Shown here: piece by piece, positions 1-8,906 of the stretch
Layout of the letters: every line of letters starts with the position of its first letter
Position numbering within the stretch: position 1 is the first letter of the stretch
Source of the DNA: SVFI01 sp964519385
Lineage (GTDB): Bacteria > Bacillota > Clostridia > Lachnospirales > Lachnospiraceae
Assembly (NCBI GenBank): GCA_964519385.1
Contig: CAZFLR010000001.1
Span: 124,001-188,000, forward strand
Direction: 5' to 3'
Length of the DNA: 64,000 nucleotides
Notes under the pieces: generated by a model
What the model saw: the letters and a program-made list of their open reading frames with translations, nothing else
What the model was told of the DNA's origin: nothing
Database searches by the model: none
Made by a program: the position numbers and the translations under genes

Positions 1-504
1 CGCTCCCGTTTCCATATAAATAGGATCCAAATCCTGTGTTCTTACAATATTTTTCATATCATAATTGAACGGTTTACCGTTCATCCACATATAATCCTGC
101 AACATAACTGCTGAAAACGCAGAATCGTATTCACCTGAAACTACTTTTTCCAAGGCTTTTTTAATGGATTCTGATTTTGTAAACGGCTGCGTCACATGCG
201 TCAAAACATAAATATCTGCATCTACATCCTTCACAAACCGGTCTATAATTTCGAGCCCCTTAACCTGATACCCATCAAGATAATTATCTCTTTTCAGGAA
301 TCTAAGTCCCTTTTCTTCATATGGCGCGATATATTCTTTAATCGATTCATCACTGCAATAAACATACTTTTCATCAATAGTATCCACATTACTGATGGTT
401 TCAAAAATATAATCGCACGTAGGTCTTCCGTTCAGAAGCATGGTGTTTTTCCCCGGAAGTCTCTGATTATTTAATTTAATTGGAATAAATGATACTACTT
501 TCAT
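1..504 (-). CDS. neuA: CMP-sialic (nonulosonic) acid synthetase, 3' part lost at window edge
   Basis: The first 168 codons of an acylneuraminate cytidylyltransferase are present; the rest lies left of the window. The family joins CTP to a nonulosonic acid in the cytosol to make the CMP-sugar donor for sialyltransferases. The N-terminal nucleotide-binding motif IPIKLNNQRLPGKN (residues 7-20) is intact, and the later stretch with THVTQPF fits the CTP-binding fold. The ATG at 504 overlaps the stop of the preceding acyltransferase gene as TAATG, so translation is probably coupled. It is the last visible gene of the operon that begins with neuB at 16606, which supplies its likely substrate. Which nonulosonic acid is activated (Neu, Leg, Pse or other) cannot be told from this part. 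Confidence 0.87.
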   Translation of the reverse strand, partial: MKVVSFIPIKLNNQRLPGKNTMLLNGRPTCDYIFETISNVDTIDEKYVYCSDESIKEYIAPYEEKGLRFLKRDNYLDGYQVKGLEIIDRFVKDVDADIYVLTHVTQPFTKSESIKKALEKVVSGEYDSAFSAVMLQDYMWMNGKPFNYDMKNIVRTQDLDPIYMETGA

Positions 505-1559
505 TATGTTGTCTCCTTTTTTAATATTCTTTTATAATCAAACAGATATGGTAAAAATCTCTCTATTATAATCGCCGTTAAAATCGACAGCATCAATGCA
601 GCAGGGAAGCACAGCAACCAATGATAGCATCCCAGATGATTCAGAACCAAAGTAATCATTTGCAAAATATACACATGAACGACCATAAGTAACAGACTCA
701 TTTTGCCAAGTCGGGCTAATATATAAAACTTATGTTTCTTACATATCTTTTTTAATATAATCATAAGTCCCAAAGTCATAGCAACAGCACTGAGTACAAA
801 CATCGGCAAGATGCCATAATTCATCCGAAGCATGTCTACCCGAATATCCAAATAGTTATTTACCTTCATATAGCACATATTCAGTATACCCAAAAGTATT
901 CCTATTAAAAACAGCACAACTCCAGAAAAAGTCGTCTCATATTGCTCTCTTTTTTCCCATTTTCTGTATACTGTTCCCAACAAATAAAATACTGCAGCCA
1001 CAAATGCAACATCTATGCACCACGGAAGTCTAATTTCATATTGAAACTTCACATAGCTCGTAACATGCCCCATTATCAGCAGAAGCAAGATGCCCATCCA
1101 CATACTTAACCTGCTTTTCTTTTTCAAATACCACAGTCCATAAGCGAACACCCCTGCAAAAAATAAACATACCAAAAACCACAGCACCCCAATATAACTG
1201 GAATTATCCTCAAAAATCATATTCCCATATAACAGTGCAATGACTCTCTTTTTAAGTTTTCCCTCCGTTGTGATTCCCCGTATCTCATCCATAAACGTAT
1301 TATAAACAATTATCAAAATTCCAAAAACAATATACGGATACAGCAATCTGGCTGACTTTTTCTTTAGCATTTCACCAAGAGAATCATATTTCATTCTGTC
1401 TAAAAATCCACTTATTATAAAAAATAACGGCATATGAAACAAATAGACGAAGTAAGTGGCATACCGATGAAAACTCGCATGACCGAGTATCACCATGAGA
1501 ATACCCATCCCCTTCAAAACATCAATGTAATACAGCTTTTCCCTCTCTGTGTCATTCAA
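504..1559 (-). CDS. Membrane acyltransferase (acyltransferase-3 family)
   Basis: This 351-residue protein is an acyltransferase-3 family integral membrane enzyme, the type that O-acylates sugars of surface polysaccharides. It opens with the usual motif, YYIDVLKGMGILMVILGH, including His27, and carries about ten hydrophobic segments to the C terminus. The start is TTG at 1559: an AGGAGG ribosome site lies 8 bases upstream, and the nearby ATG is out of frame. It lies 60 bases after the flippase gene, and its stop overlaps the neuA start. The acyl donor and target sugar are unknown. Assignment to the superfamily is firm; the role in modifying the operon's polymer is inferred from context. Confidence 0.85.
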   Translation of the reverse strand: MNDTEREKLYYIDVLKGMGILMVILGHASFHRYATYFVYLFHMPLFFIISGFLDRMKYDSLGEMLKKKSARLLYPYIVFGILIIVYNTFMDEIRGITTEGKLKKRVIALLYGNMIFEDNSSYIGVLWFLVCLFFAGVFAYGLWYLKKKSRLSMWMGILLLLIMGHVTSYVKFQYEIRLPWCIDVAFVAAVFYLLGTVYRKWEKREQYETTFSGVVLFLIGILLGILNMCYMKVNNYLDIRVDMLRMNYGILPMFVLSAVAMTLGLMIILKKICKKHKFYILARLGKMSLLLMVVHVYILQMITLVLNHLGCYHWLLCFPAALMLSILTAIIIERFLPYLFDYKRILKKETT

Positions 1560-1619
1560 CGGTCTTTCCTCCTGTCGGACATGAAATATTTTAGAGAATA
1601 ATGCAAACTCTTTAAATTC

Positions 1620-3029
1620 CTATGATTCGTTCCTCAAAAATTTTTGTATAAATATCAGACATACCTTTTTTATAGTCTTGTAATTTGTAGTTAGTATCAA
1701 AAGAACCAGCAGCACAGTACTCCATATATTTCCAATATAAATTACACATATTGATTCCAACACTAATAAAAATACCGATATAAGAAGTCCATAGTCATGT
1801 TTTAATTGAATTACTTTATCCACAGCTTTTTTTCGCATAAAATAAATGACTGCTGATGAAATAACTGTTGCTATCGTTGCTCCTTGCGGACCCATGATAT
1901 AAACCAGACAAACATTAAGAACAACATTCACCGATGCGCCACAAATTGCAGCTTTTGCCATTGCCCCCGTATCTTTTATTGCTGACAAAATCGGTCCAAG
2001 CATACCTGATGCGCAGTTAAAAACAGTGCTGACTATCAAAAATGGAGCCAACTCCCATGCAACAAAAAATTCTTTTGCATATAAAATCTTTCCCAGAATT
2101 TTTGAAAAAGCGATTAAAAAGCAACATGCAACGATTGTCATCGTATTCATACAGGAAATCACGTTCCCATAAAATTCCTTTGATGAATCACTTTTGAATT
2201 CTTTAACAGCAGAAATCTGCCATGCTTGTCCAAACATACCAAATAATGTATTGATTATACTTGGAATTTTATATGCCACGGACAAAATTCCATTTTGGGC
2301 GATTCCACAAAGCCATGTAACGACATACCTGTCTGATGCACTATTAATCCACCAACTAATCGTAGAAAAAACCAGTGGAAAACTATATCCCACCATTTCT
2401 TTTTTCAGGCTTTTATCAAATTTGATATTAATCAGCCAATCCCAAATTCTGACAGAGATTGCAATATAAACAGTCGGAACCAAACAAGATATAATAGTTG
2501 ATAAAAACAATCCGTTAAGTCCGTTTTTAACAAACAACAAAAAGTAAATATTACAGCCCACTAAAACTGCCGTATTAAGAATACCTGCAATCCCCAAACA
2601 CTTAATTTTTTCCATTCCTCTGGCGACCTGTAAAAAAAACTGCTGAAGAATGTACGCAACATAATAAGCAAATACATACCATTCCAGTCCCCGGAGTGAT
2701 GGAATAATGCCTGAAAGCTTTATAAATACAATTCCTCCCAAAACAATGCTTCCGCTCACTATGATATAATGCAATCCAATAACTATGACATTCTTTTTTT
2801 CACAATCAGCATCCATCTCATATCGTACTACAGCATCCAGAATATTCCATGTTAAAATTGGCAAAAGAATCGAAACCGATGAAACAACCAAATCATAAAT
2901 ACCATATTCTGTAGTTGTCAACACTTCTGTATATAACGGTACCAGTAAAAATACTAAAATTTTTGAAGCAAAATTACAGAGTGTCAAAACACCTGTATTT
3001 TTTATTAAATATTTGTATTTCTCATTCAT
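1620..3029 (-). CDS. Oligosaccharide-unit flippase (Wzx-like)
   Basis: The 469-residue protein is almost entirely hydrophobic, with about 12-14 membrane segments and the polysaccharide-biosynthesis flippase pattern: an N-terminal amphipathic stretch followed by repeated helices, including the LVPLYTEVLTTTEYGIYDL region typical of Wzx/RfbX proteins. Such proteins move undecaprenyl-linked repeat units from the cytosolic to the outer face of the membrane. Its ATG at 3029 overlaps the end of the upstream sialyltransferase-like gene by 8 bases. Together with the polymerase at 4109-5260, the primer transferase at 14275 and the Wzz at 12785, it completes a Wzx/Wzy assembly system. The gene is markedly AT-rich. 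Confidence 0.88.
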   Translation of the reverse strand: MNEKYKYLIKNTGVLTLCNFASKILVFLLVPLYTEVLTTTEYGIYDLVVSSVSILLPILTWNILDAVVRYEMDADCEKKNVIVIGLHYIIVSGSIVLGGIVFIKLSGIIPSLRGLEWYVFAYYVAYILQQFFLQVARGMEKIKCLGIAGILNTAVLVGCNIYFLLFVKNGLNGLFLSTIISCLVPTVYIAISVRIWDWLINIKFDKSLKKEMVGYSFPLVFSTISWWINSASDRYVVTWLCGIAQNGILSVAYKIPSIINTLFGMFGQAWQISAVKEFKSDSSKEFYGNVISCMNTMTIVACCFLIAFSKILGKILYAKEFFVAWELAPFLIVSTVFNCASGMLGPILSAIKDTGAMAKAAICGASVNVVLNVCLVYIMGPQGATIATVISSAVIYFMRKKAVDKVIQLKHDYGLLISVFLLVLESICVIYIGNIWSTVLLVLLILTTNYKTIKKVCLIFIQKFLRNES

Positions 3030-4134
3030 TCATTTCTTTGAATTTCTTGTTAAATTCATCCTCACTTTCTATGATTTCTACATATTCAAAATATCCTTTT
3101 GACTTCATGCATGTAATAATATTTTCCACATTTTTTGCAAACACTGTCAGACTATCAATTTCTTTATATCTCGTCAGCGGATAAATCATCCATGATTTAG
3201 ACGGTCTATCAAGCATCGCGTTAATGGATAAAACGCTTCCCGTCATTGCACTCACCAATACACAGCCGCTGAGATCATTATTAAGCTGAATTGCTTCAAA
3301 TGGGACAGCTGAATTATCATCAATATCGATTCCCATCTGTGCATAATCTAAATCCGTGCTTCTTGGATGTTTTTTTATTAATATTTTATCCTTGCCAAGC
3401 TTTTTTGCAATTTTCAATACGATTTCTTTCTCTCCGATTCCTCTGCCTTCCATATCATATACGGATTCAAAATAAATGCATTTGTATTTAGAATAATCCA
3501 CATTCTGTTTTACCCGAAAAACATGTGCTACAGACTCTCTCAAAGCAGTATCTTTTGCAGAAACCGGAGGGATTTTTACTGTATTTAATGCTCCGCCGTA
3601 CATTTCAGGATACAGACAGTAAAAAGTATCATAATCATCTAAGATTGTCGGTTTGTGAAAGAATTTTCTAATCTTTCTTATAAATTTAAATTTTTTGGAA
3701 TCGTAAAAAATATTATTATATGACAGTATACCTTCTTCATATGAAGAATACTTTATTTTTTTATTATAATTTGCCAACACAGAAAACAGACCATAAGTAT
3801 CTATTTCTAAATTGTAATTTATGAATTCGTCATAATACAAATTCTTAACATTTTCCAAATAGTATGCATATTGATTTGTTCCAAATAAGGAGATTTGAAT
3901 CACCTCTGCGAATTTTGTATACCATTTTCTGTTATGTATTACCCCCTTTGATTTTACATATACTACCTCATCAAAGAAATGAATTTCTCTCAATTCAGAA
4001 AAAACGCTTTCTGAATTATTGCTGTGATCCGACAAAAGCAAGGTAACGTAATCTTGCTGTAATAATGTGTTTTTTAATTGCATCGCCAATATCAACTGAT
4101 AGTATGTGTTAGCCGTTATCAAAATTCTGCGCAT
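3022..4134 (-). CDS. Sialyltransferase-superfamily glycosyltransferase (GT52/polysialyltransferase-like)
   Basis: This 370-residue soluble protein resembles bacterial GT52/GT38-type sialyltransferases. The two signature motifs of that superfamily can be seen: an acidic-acidic-Gly motif (EEG, residues 133-135, in the context SSYEEGILSY) and an HP motif (KKHPRS, His256-Pro257). A Ser/Thr-rich stretch (SAMTGS) follows at the place where these enzymes have a third motif. The family transfers sialic acid from a CMP donor to a glycan. With neuB and neuA in the same operon this is the natural candidate for adding the nonulosonic acid. An AGGAGG site lies about 10 bases before the ATG at 4134. Exact linkage and acceptor are not predictable; similarity is motif-level, so another GT-B function remains possible. 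Confidence 0.68.
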   Translation of the reverse strand: MRRILITANTYYQLILAMQLKNTLLQQDYVTLLLSDHSNNSESVFSELREIHFFDEVVYVKSKGVIHNRKWYTKFAEVIQISLFGTNQYAYYLENVKNLYYDEFINYNLEIDTYGLFSVLANYNKKIKYSSYEEGILSYNNIFYDSKKFKFIRKIRKFFHKPTILDDYDTFYCLYPEMYGGALNTVKIPPVSAKDTALRESVAHVFRVKQNVDYSKYKCIYFESVYDMEGRGIGEKEIVLKIAKKLGKDKILIKKHPRSTDLDYAQMGIDIDDNSAVPFEAIQLNNDLSGCVLVSAMTGSVLSINAMLDRPSKSWMIYPLTRYKEIDSLTVFAKNVENIITCMKSKGYFEYVEIIESEDEFNKKFKEMNE

Positions 4135-5260
4135 AATTTTCTAATCCTCCTGCCTTATTACCAATTGAAAAAACATCCGAAAAACAGATAAGAATTTCCG
4201 CCTCTATTAACACAAGCAATCTACTCCAAATTAATGACATACCCAACATCAATATAACGAATACCAACATCTTTTGATCCTGTATTTTTATAAAATAATA
4301 GATTAACCATGTATATAAAAAAACTACAAAAACAAGTGCCGTCACTCCCCAATTCACTGCCAGGTTTATAAATTGATTATCAATTCCATAATATGACTCT
4401 GTCATCGAAACAGCAGCTAAAGCATCCGGATTGGCCCATAATCCTATTCCATATTCAGAAATTCCTATAGATTGAAACATTATTCTATAGTTTAAAAAAA
4501 TATTAATTTTAGCAGCAAAAGCATTTCCCGTATCATACAAATATGTCAAAAAGAATGACATAACAGTCAAAATCGTCGGAAGAATCATCAAAATCTTTAA
4601 TCTGTTCCACTTTTTAATTTTTTTGTTCTGAAAACAATACAATAAACATAAACCTAAAATTGTTATCACAATACTAGTTTTGGTATCCGTCAATATGCCT
4701 ATAATAATCGCCAAAACAGACATTATAAAAATGTGATAAATCCGTGCAGGCTTCTTTTTACAACAGATATATAGCATGCAAAGAGAAAAAAATTGAAATG
4801 GCAATATAGACCACGGTGTATATCCTAATCCATAACGATACCTATTGCCATTTTGTACAAATAATTCATTATTTACAACTCCAAACAGAGTTCCCAATGC
4901 CGTCAATATTGTCATTCCAAGTACAATATAAAAAATAGTGGCGATTAGCTTCTTATTATCAATATTTTTGCATCCCCAAATCATCAAAAACAAATACAGT
5001 ATTTCATGATTCCCTGTCGGCAGTGAATCCACCAACAACAGAACCCCTATCACAAAAGTCAATAATATTCCCTTAAAATTCATTGTTCTGTCAAAGAAAA
5101 TATTAGCCACACACAGCATAGTTCCGATTGTCATGATTTTATTAAGCACATTCTGATCCAAAGGAATATTGACCCTTTTTAAAAAAAGAGCAACACAATA
5201 TAAAAAAACTGCTACATATACAAATACTTCACGTTGTTTCACATTCTGTGTGAAGATCAC
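4109..5260 (-). CDS. Wzy-like polysaccharide polymerase
   Basis: The 383-residue protein has about ten to eleven hydrophobic segments and a large extracytoplasmic loop near residues 260-310, the layout of O-antigen/capsule polymerases. The segment YYGIDNQFINLAVNWG matches the conserved region seen in Gram-positive Wzy proteins. The enzyme would join flipped repeat units on the outer face of the membrane. Its start is GTG at 5260, supported by AGGAGGT eight bases upstream. The 3' end overlaps the next gene by 26 bases and the upstream stop is 3 bases away, so it sits within a tight operon. Wzy proteins are too variable for certainty, but this is the only polymerase candidate in the operon. Confidence 0.75.
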   Translation of the reverse strand: MIFTQNVKQREVFVYVAVFLYCVALFLKRVNIPLDQNVLNKIMTIGTMLCVANIFFDRTMNFKGILLTFVIGVLLLVDSLPTGNHEILYLFLMIWGCKNIDNKKLIATIFYIVLGMTILTALGTLFGVVNNELFVQNGNRYRYGLGYTPWSILPFQFFSLCMLYICCKKKPARIYHIFIMSVLAIIIGILTDTKTSIVITILGLCLLYCFQNKKIKKWNRLKILMILPTILTVMSFFLTYLYDTGNAFAAKINIFLNYRIMFQSIGISEYGIGLWANPDALAAVSMTESYYGIDNQFINLAVNWGVTALVFVVFLYTWLIYYFIKIQDQKMLVFVILMLGMSLIWSRLLVLIEAEILICFSDVFSIGNKAGGLENYAQNFDNG

Positions 5261-5262
5261 AA

Positions 5263-6303
5263 TTATCTACCTCCTGTGAGAATACCATATATCGTAGGAA
5301 AATATTTTTTTGTTATTTTGCATATTGCAATGGATATCAATACTACCCCGACCAGTAGTAATATTGCCCACATCCCTGACGTTATTGGGAACTTGTTATT
5401 GACACAGCCTATAACAATATTTAATATTGGTGCCCAAAAAACGTGACTACAATATATCAGGAAAGAATATGCACTCACTTCCTGTTTTACATCCACCACA
5501 TCAAAAAGGAATATAGGAACAGCAGAAACCAAAAATTGAAACAGGTAGGCTACTCCTCTCCACATCACTTTACTGCTTATACCAATCCAAATCAGCACCA
5601 ATAAAGCATAGGCTGATACACACCCTATCGTTCCCAATATTTTCCGATTACGTCCAAATTTTGATGCTGTATATATTTCAATGAATTTTTCTCTGAAATT
5701 TATCGAAATATAAGCCCCAATCATGAATATACAAAAAAATCCCTCAAAACTATAATAAGAACCATTTCTGGTTAAAAAAAATGTCGCTAATATAACCACT
5801 GCTCCTATGTACTTATCTTTTAATAAAAAATATATCAACGGAGCAACCAGAAAATAAGACAGCAATCTAATAATATACCATAATGCGGATATAATCGGTG
5901 CATACGAATATGGTTCTCTGTTCACAAACAAAAAAGCTTCCAGAAATAATTTCCAATGCGAATCTAAATTTCCCGCTTTAATAATATCAATTCCGTATAA
6001 ATACAAAAATCTCAAAAGATTCCATACAACATACGGAATCAGCAGGGTTCTTAATCTTTTCCTAAATTTAGGCAGCGCATTTTCATATGAATAGTTCCCA
6101 AAATACCAAAAAGCCGAAGCAAAGAAAAACCACCCCATAGAACCTGCTGCACTATTTCTCATTATCCGTATGACTATATCAGGCTCTCCTGATACCCAGT
6201 AGCTTAAATGCATCGCTGCAACGGACAAAGTCAGTAATAAGTTCATAAAACGAAATTTGTTTGAAAAAATAATAAAATTATTATATTCTTTCGTTTTGTA
6301 CAT
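5263..6303 (-). CDS. Membrane acyltransferase-3-like protein
   Basis: This 346-residue membrane protein has about ten hydrophobic segments and the overall shape of acyltransferase-3 enzymes. It differs from the family standard at the N terminus: the conserved His is present (SVAAMHLSYW), but the usual Asp and Arg-Gly preceding it are not, the region reading FRFMNLLLTL instead. The later FLIYCSHVFWAPI region matches the C-terminal helix pair of the family. It probably O-acylates the polymer or its lipid-linked unit. It lies 2 bases before the polymerase gene in the same operon. The ribosome site AAGGGG lies somewhat far (about 12 bases) from the ATG. Function beyond the superfamily is inference. 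Confidence 0.7.
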   Translation of the reverse strand: MYKTKEYNNFIIFSNKFRFMNLLLTLSVAAMHLSYWVSGEPDIVIRIMRNSAAGSMGWFFFASAFWYFGNYSYENALPKFRKRLRTLLIPYVVWNLLRFLYLYGIDIIKAGNLDSHWKLFLEAFLFVNREPYSYAPIISALWYIIRLLSYFLVAPLIYFLLKDKYIGAVVILATFFLTRNGSYYSFEGFFCIFMIGAYISINFREKFIEIYTASKFGRNRKILGTIGCVSAYALLVLIWIGISSKVMWRGVAYLFQFLVSAVPIFLFDVVDVKQEVSAYSFLIYCSHVFWAPILNIVIGCVNNKFPITSGMWAILLLVGVVLISIAICKITKKYFPTIYGILTGGR

Positions 6304-6323
6304 TTCTGATCTTAACCCCTTTC

Positions 6324-7433
6324 TCAGTTAACTAACATCTTATACAATCTTTGGCATATAGAGTTCCACATAAGATTCTCTTTTGCATATTGTTGTATTT
6401 CATGCACCTCTGCATCCGAATATTCCCGCCTTGTTTCCCGTAAAAGCGCATCAGCCAGGGATTCAATATCTCCCGTTTTTACAGTCATTCCGTATTTTAA
6501 ATCATTTGTCAATTCCTTAATCGGCGGAATAACATCTGACAATATCATTCGGCAGCCGTTATACAATGCCTCCGGCCCCACCAATGGTGATGCTTCCCAC
6601 AGAGAAGGCAAGACAAATGTCCTCGCCGAACGATACTCCGCATATAACTTTTCTCTTTCATATATGGGACCAGTAAATATAACTCTATTTTTTAATTCGG
6701 GATATTTTTCAAAATATTCTTTAATATAAATATTAAATTGCTCTTCCACAGTTCCAACCAATTTGAGCTTCCAATCATGCTCAGATGCCGATTGCGCAAA
6801 TGCTTCCAGAAGCAAATCCGTTGCTTTCTCCGGTGTGCCAAGACGTCCCACTGTGATAAAAATCTTCTCCTTTTGGATGTCCGTTAAAGCTGTTTCTGCG
6901 ACATCTATATAACCATTGGTTAGTATTTTCACATCAAATCCTGTATTTTCCTTGACTAATTTCTGTATCTTTTCGCTCTCTACTGATACAATGTCTGCTA
7001 CTTTTGATGTCTTTAGGAAAATCTTTCTTTCCCTCCTATTCTCCTTGTACCGACGACACCCTTCGTAATTTAAATCCATTTTAATATATACTTTACCACC
7101 CGGATTCAAAAATTTGTACAATTTTGTCCAATAATAACAGCGTCTCCCACCATGATAAATGTTAAGCCAATCAATGTTTTTTGCATTTTTAAGTAAATAT
7201 AAACAACCTGTAATTCCGGCATTATGCAGTACACAAGGAACCTTTTCAATGGTAAGTCCCTTAACCTTATCAATGTTAGCTCCCTCAAAATCTATCTCAC
7301 TGCTGACCAGTTTTGTTTCAATATTATTTTCCAGTTTTCCCAGAACATAAGGTATTTGTCCAACATCTTTTACCAACCCTACATTCGGGCAATTTGGAAA
7401 CAAGGTCACAAATCGAATATTACTTTGTTTCAT
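6324..7433 (-). CDS. Glycosyltransferase family 4 (group 1)
   Basis: The 369-residue protein has the two-domain GT-B arrangement of retaining GT4 enzymes. The C-terminal half shows the signature stretch with the E-x7-E pattern, SLWEASPLVGPEALYNG, and upstream the typical IFITVGRLGTPEKATDLLLE start of the donor-binding domain. It would transfer a nucleotide-sugar residue to the growing lipid-linked oligosaccharide at the cytosolic membrane face. The protein is soluble, with no membrane segment. The start ATG at 7433 follows an 86-base gap from the hexapeptide acetyltransferase gene. Donor and acceptor sugars cannot be read from the sequence. Confidence 0.87.
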   Translation of the reverse strand: MKQSNIRFVTLFPNCPNVGLVKDVGQIPYVLGKLENNIETKLVSSEIDFEGANIDKVKGLTIEKVPCVLHNAGITGCLYLLKNAKNIDWLNIYHGGRRCYYWTKLYKFLNPGGKVYIKMDLNYEGCRRYKENRRERKIFLKTSKVADIVSVESEKIQKLVKENTGFDVKILTNGYIDVAETALTDIQKEKIFITVGRLGTPEKATDLLLEAFAQSASEHDWKLKLVGTVEEQFNIYIKEYFEKYPELKNRVIFTGPIYEREKLYAEYRSARTFVLPSLWEASPLVGPEALYNGCRMILSDVIPPIKELTNDLKYGMTVKTGDIESLADALLRETRREYSDAEVHEIQQYAKENLMWNSICQRLYKMLVN

Positions 7434-7519
7434 TTTTTAACCAACTTTCTAAAAACAGACTTTACTGAAGCATCCCTTGGAACCCATCAATAGGATTTAA
7501 CTTCTTTACACATTTTCCT

Positions 7520-8125
7520 TTATAATCTATCCTGTGGGCAACGAACAGATATAATCTTTGCCGGAGAACCTGCTACAGTAGCATAATCAGGTACATCTTT
7601 GGTCACTACAGCATTCGCCCCGACTACCGCATGTTTCCCAATAGTTACCCCTGGCATGATCGTTGCATTAATTCCTATAAAAGCACCTTCACATATCCTA
7701 ACCGGGTTTGTAACCAGATTCTGTTCCAACACAGGCAATGCTATATCAGCCGTTAAATGATCAATATCAGTAATCATTACCCTGGGTGCCAACAGCGCAT
7801 CCTTCTCAATTACAACCGACTGTGCACAGGTCAAATGTAAATTTTGTCCAATCTTTACGTGATTGCCAATTTCCAGCTTCGGCGTAAACATCTGCTGATT
7901 CCATCTGTCCAACACCTCTACCCTGGCATTGTGCCAGACACCGACATCCTCTCCCATTTCAATATGCTCTGTACCGGAGAGGAAAAGCGGCTTCAGGAAA
8001 TATGACTTTTTTCCAATGGATGCAAATTCATTCTTATGAACAAATGAATATGTGTTTCTGCATATGGAAACTTCTCTTTCAAACTTGTTCATCTTTAAAA
8101 AATTAATTATTTTTTGAATATTCAT
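7520..8125 (-). CDS. Hexapeptide-repeat (left-handed beta-helix) acetyltransferase
   Basis: The 201-residue protein carries hexapeptide repeats from about residue 50 to 180 and ends in the pattern IGINATIMPGVTIGKHAVVGANAVVTKDVPDYATVAGSPAK (read in parts), which is the active-site and exit region of maltose/galactoside-type O-acetyltransferases. The motif AGSPAK near the C terminus is diagnostic. It uses acetyl-CoA in the cytosol as a trimer. The N-terminal 40 residues are a non-repeat cap. With the next gene it forms a pair of such acetyltransferases, so the repeat unit may be acetylated at more than one place, either on an amino sugar or on the finished oligosaccharide. The specific substrate is unknown. 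Confidence 0.87.
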   Translation of the reverse strand: MNIQKIINFLKMNKFEREVSICRNTYSFVHKNEFASIGKKSYFLKPLFLSGTEHIEMGEDVGVWHNARVEVLDRWNQQMFTPKLEIGNHVKIGQNLHLTCAQSVVIEKDALLAPRVMITDIDHLTADIALPVLEQNLVTNPVRICEGAFIGINATIMPGVTIGKHAVVGANAVVTKDVPDYATVAGSPAKIISVRCPQDRL

Positions 8126-8166
8126 ATAGTTCCTTTACTTGCTTATTTTTTATTATTCACAGTCTC

Positions 8167-8904
8167 TTAAAAGAATGGGAGAAACTCACCATCAAATTCA
8201 TATTGCAAATCATTGTTTCTCTCTCCTATTTTCTTTGCCGGCACACCCCCATACACTGTGTAACTCTCTAAATTATGGGTTGCAATTGCACCGGCCGCCA
8301 GCACAGCACCTTCACCCACATATACTTTGGGTAAAATTGTAGTGTGCGAACTAATCCACGCCCTGTTTTCAACAACTACTTCTCCTCCGCTGTCAAGACT
8401 CCTAAAATATGAATCGTTAATCTCGTGCTGCTCTGTATAAATATTTACTCCCGTTGAAATATTTACATTTTCACCAATTGTAATATGATTCCTGCCATCC
8501 AAAATAACATTATCACCTACAATCGTACCTTTCCCCACCTTAATATTCCATGGTGCCCGAATAGTATCCCAATGATAAATAACGACTTTGTCCGCAATCT
8601 CCATTTTAAAAATGTGTTTTAACATCCAAATCCTGTATTTTTGGCTCGGGAACTGTCCCAGCCTCGAAACTCTGTATAATATCCAGCCATTTAACAATAA
8701 TTTGACAAATGAAACAAAAGATTTCTTTTTTACTTTTACTGTATTCTCATCATAAGGACCTGTCCCTGTCTTTTGATCCATTTCTCTTTTTTTCCTGCAA
8801 TAAAACGAACACACAAGTAAATCCATGACATATACGCAAATAATAGTCAAACTTAATATTATAATGATTAATTTCATCATCCGGATTACACTTTGGACGC
8901 GCAT
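8167..8904 (-). CDS. Hexapeptide-repeat acetyltransferase with N-terminal membrane segment
   Basis: This 245-residue protein has a hydrophobic N-terminal segment (about residues 10-33) followed by a left-handed beta-helix with repeats such as VGKGTIVGDNVILDG and ISTGVNIYTEQH, then the family C-terminal motif VYGGVPAKKIGERN. It resembles WcaF-like acetyltransferases that act on polysaccharide precursors. The membrane anchor is unusual for this mostly soluble family and suggests work on lipid-linked intermediates. The GT2 gene before it ends 2 bases upstream. The ATG at 8904 has only a weak ribosome site (ATAGGT very close), so translation is probably coupled; an internal ATG pair near 8877-8880 is the alternative start. 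Confidence 0.82.
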   Translation of the reverse strand: MRVQSVIRMMKLIIIILSLTIICVYVMDLLVCSFYCRKKREMDQKTGTGPYDENTVKVKKKSFVSFVKLLLNGWILYRVSRLGQFPSQKYRIWMLKHIFKMEIADKVVIYHWDTIRAPWNIKVGKGTIVGDNVILDGRNHITIGENVNISTGVNIYTEQHEINDSYFRSLDSGGEVVVENRAWISSHTTILPKVYVGEGAVLAAGAIATHNLESYTVYGGVPAKKIGERNNDLQYEFDGEFLPFF

Positions 8905-8906
8905 AC

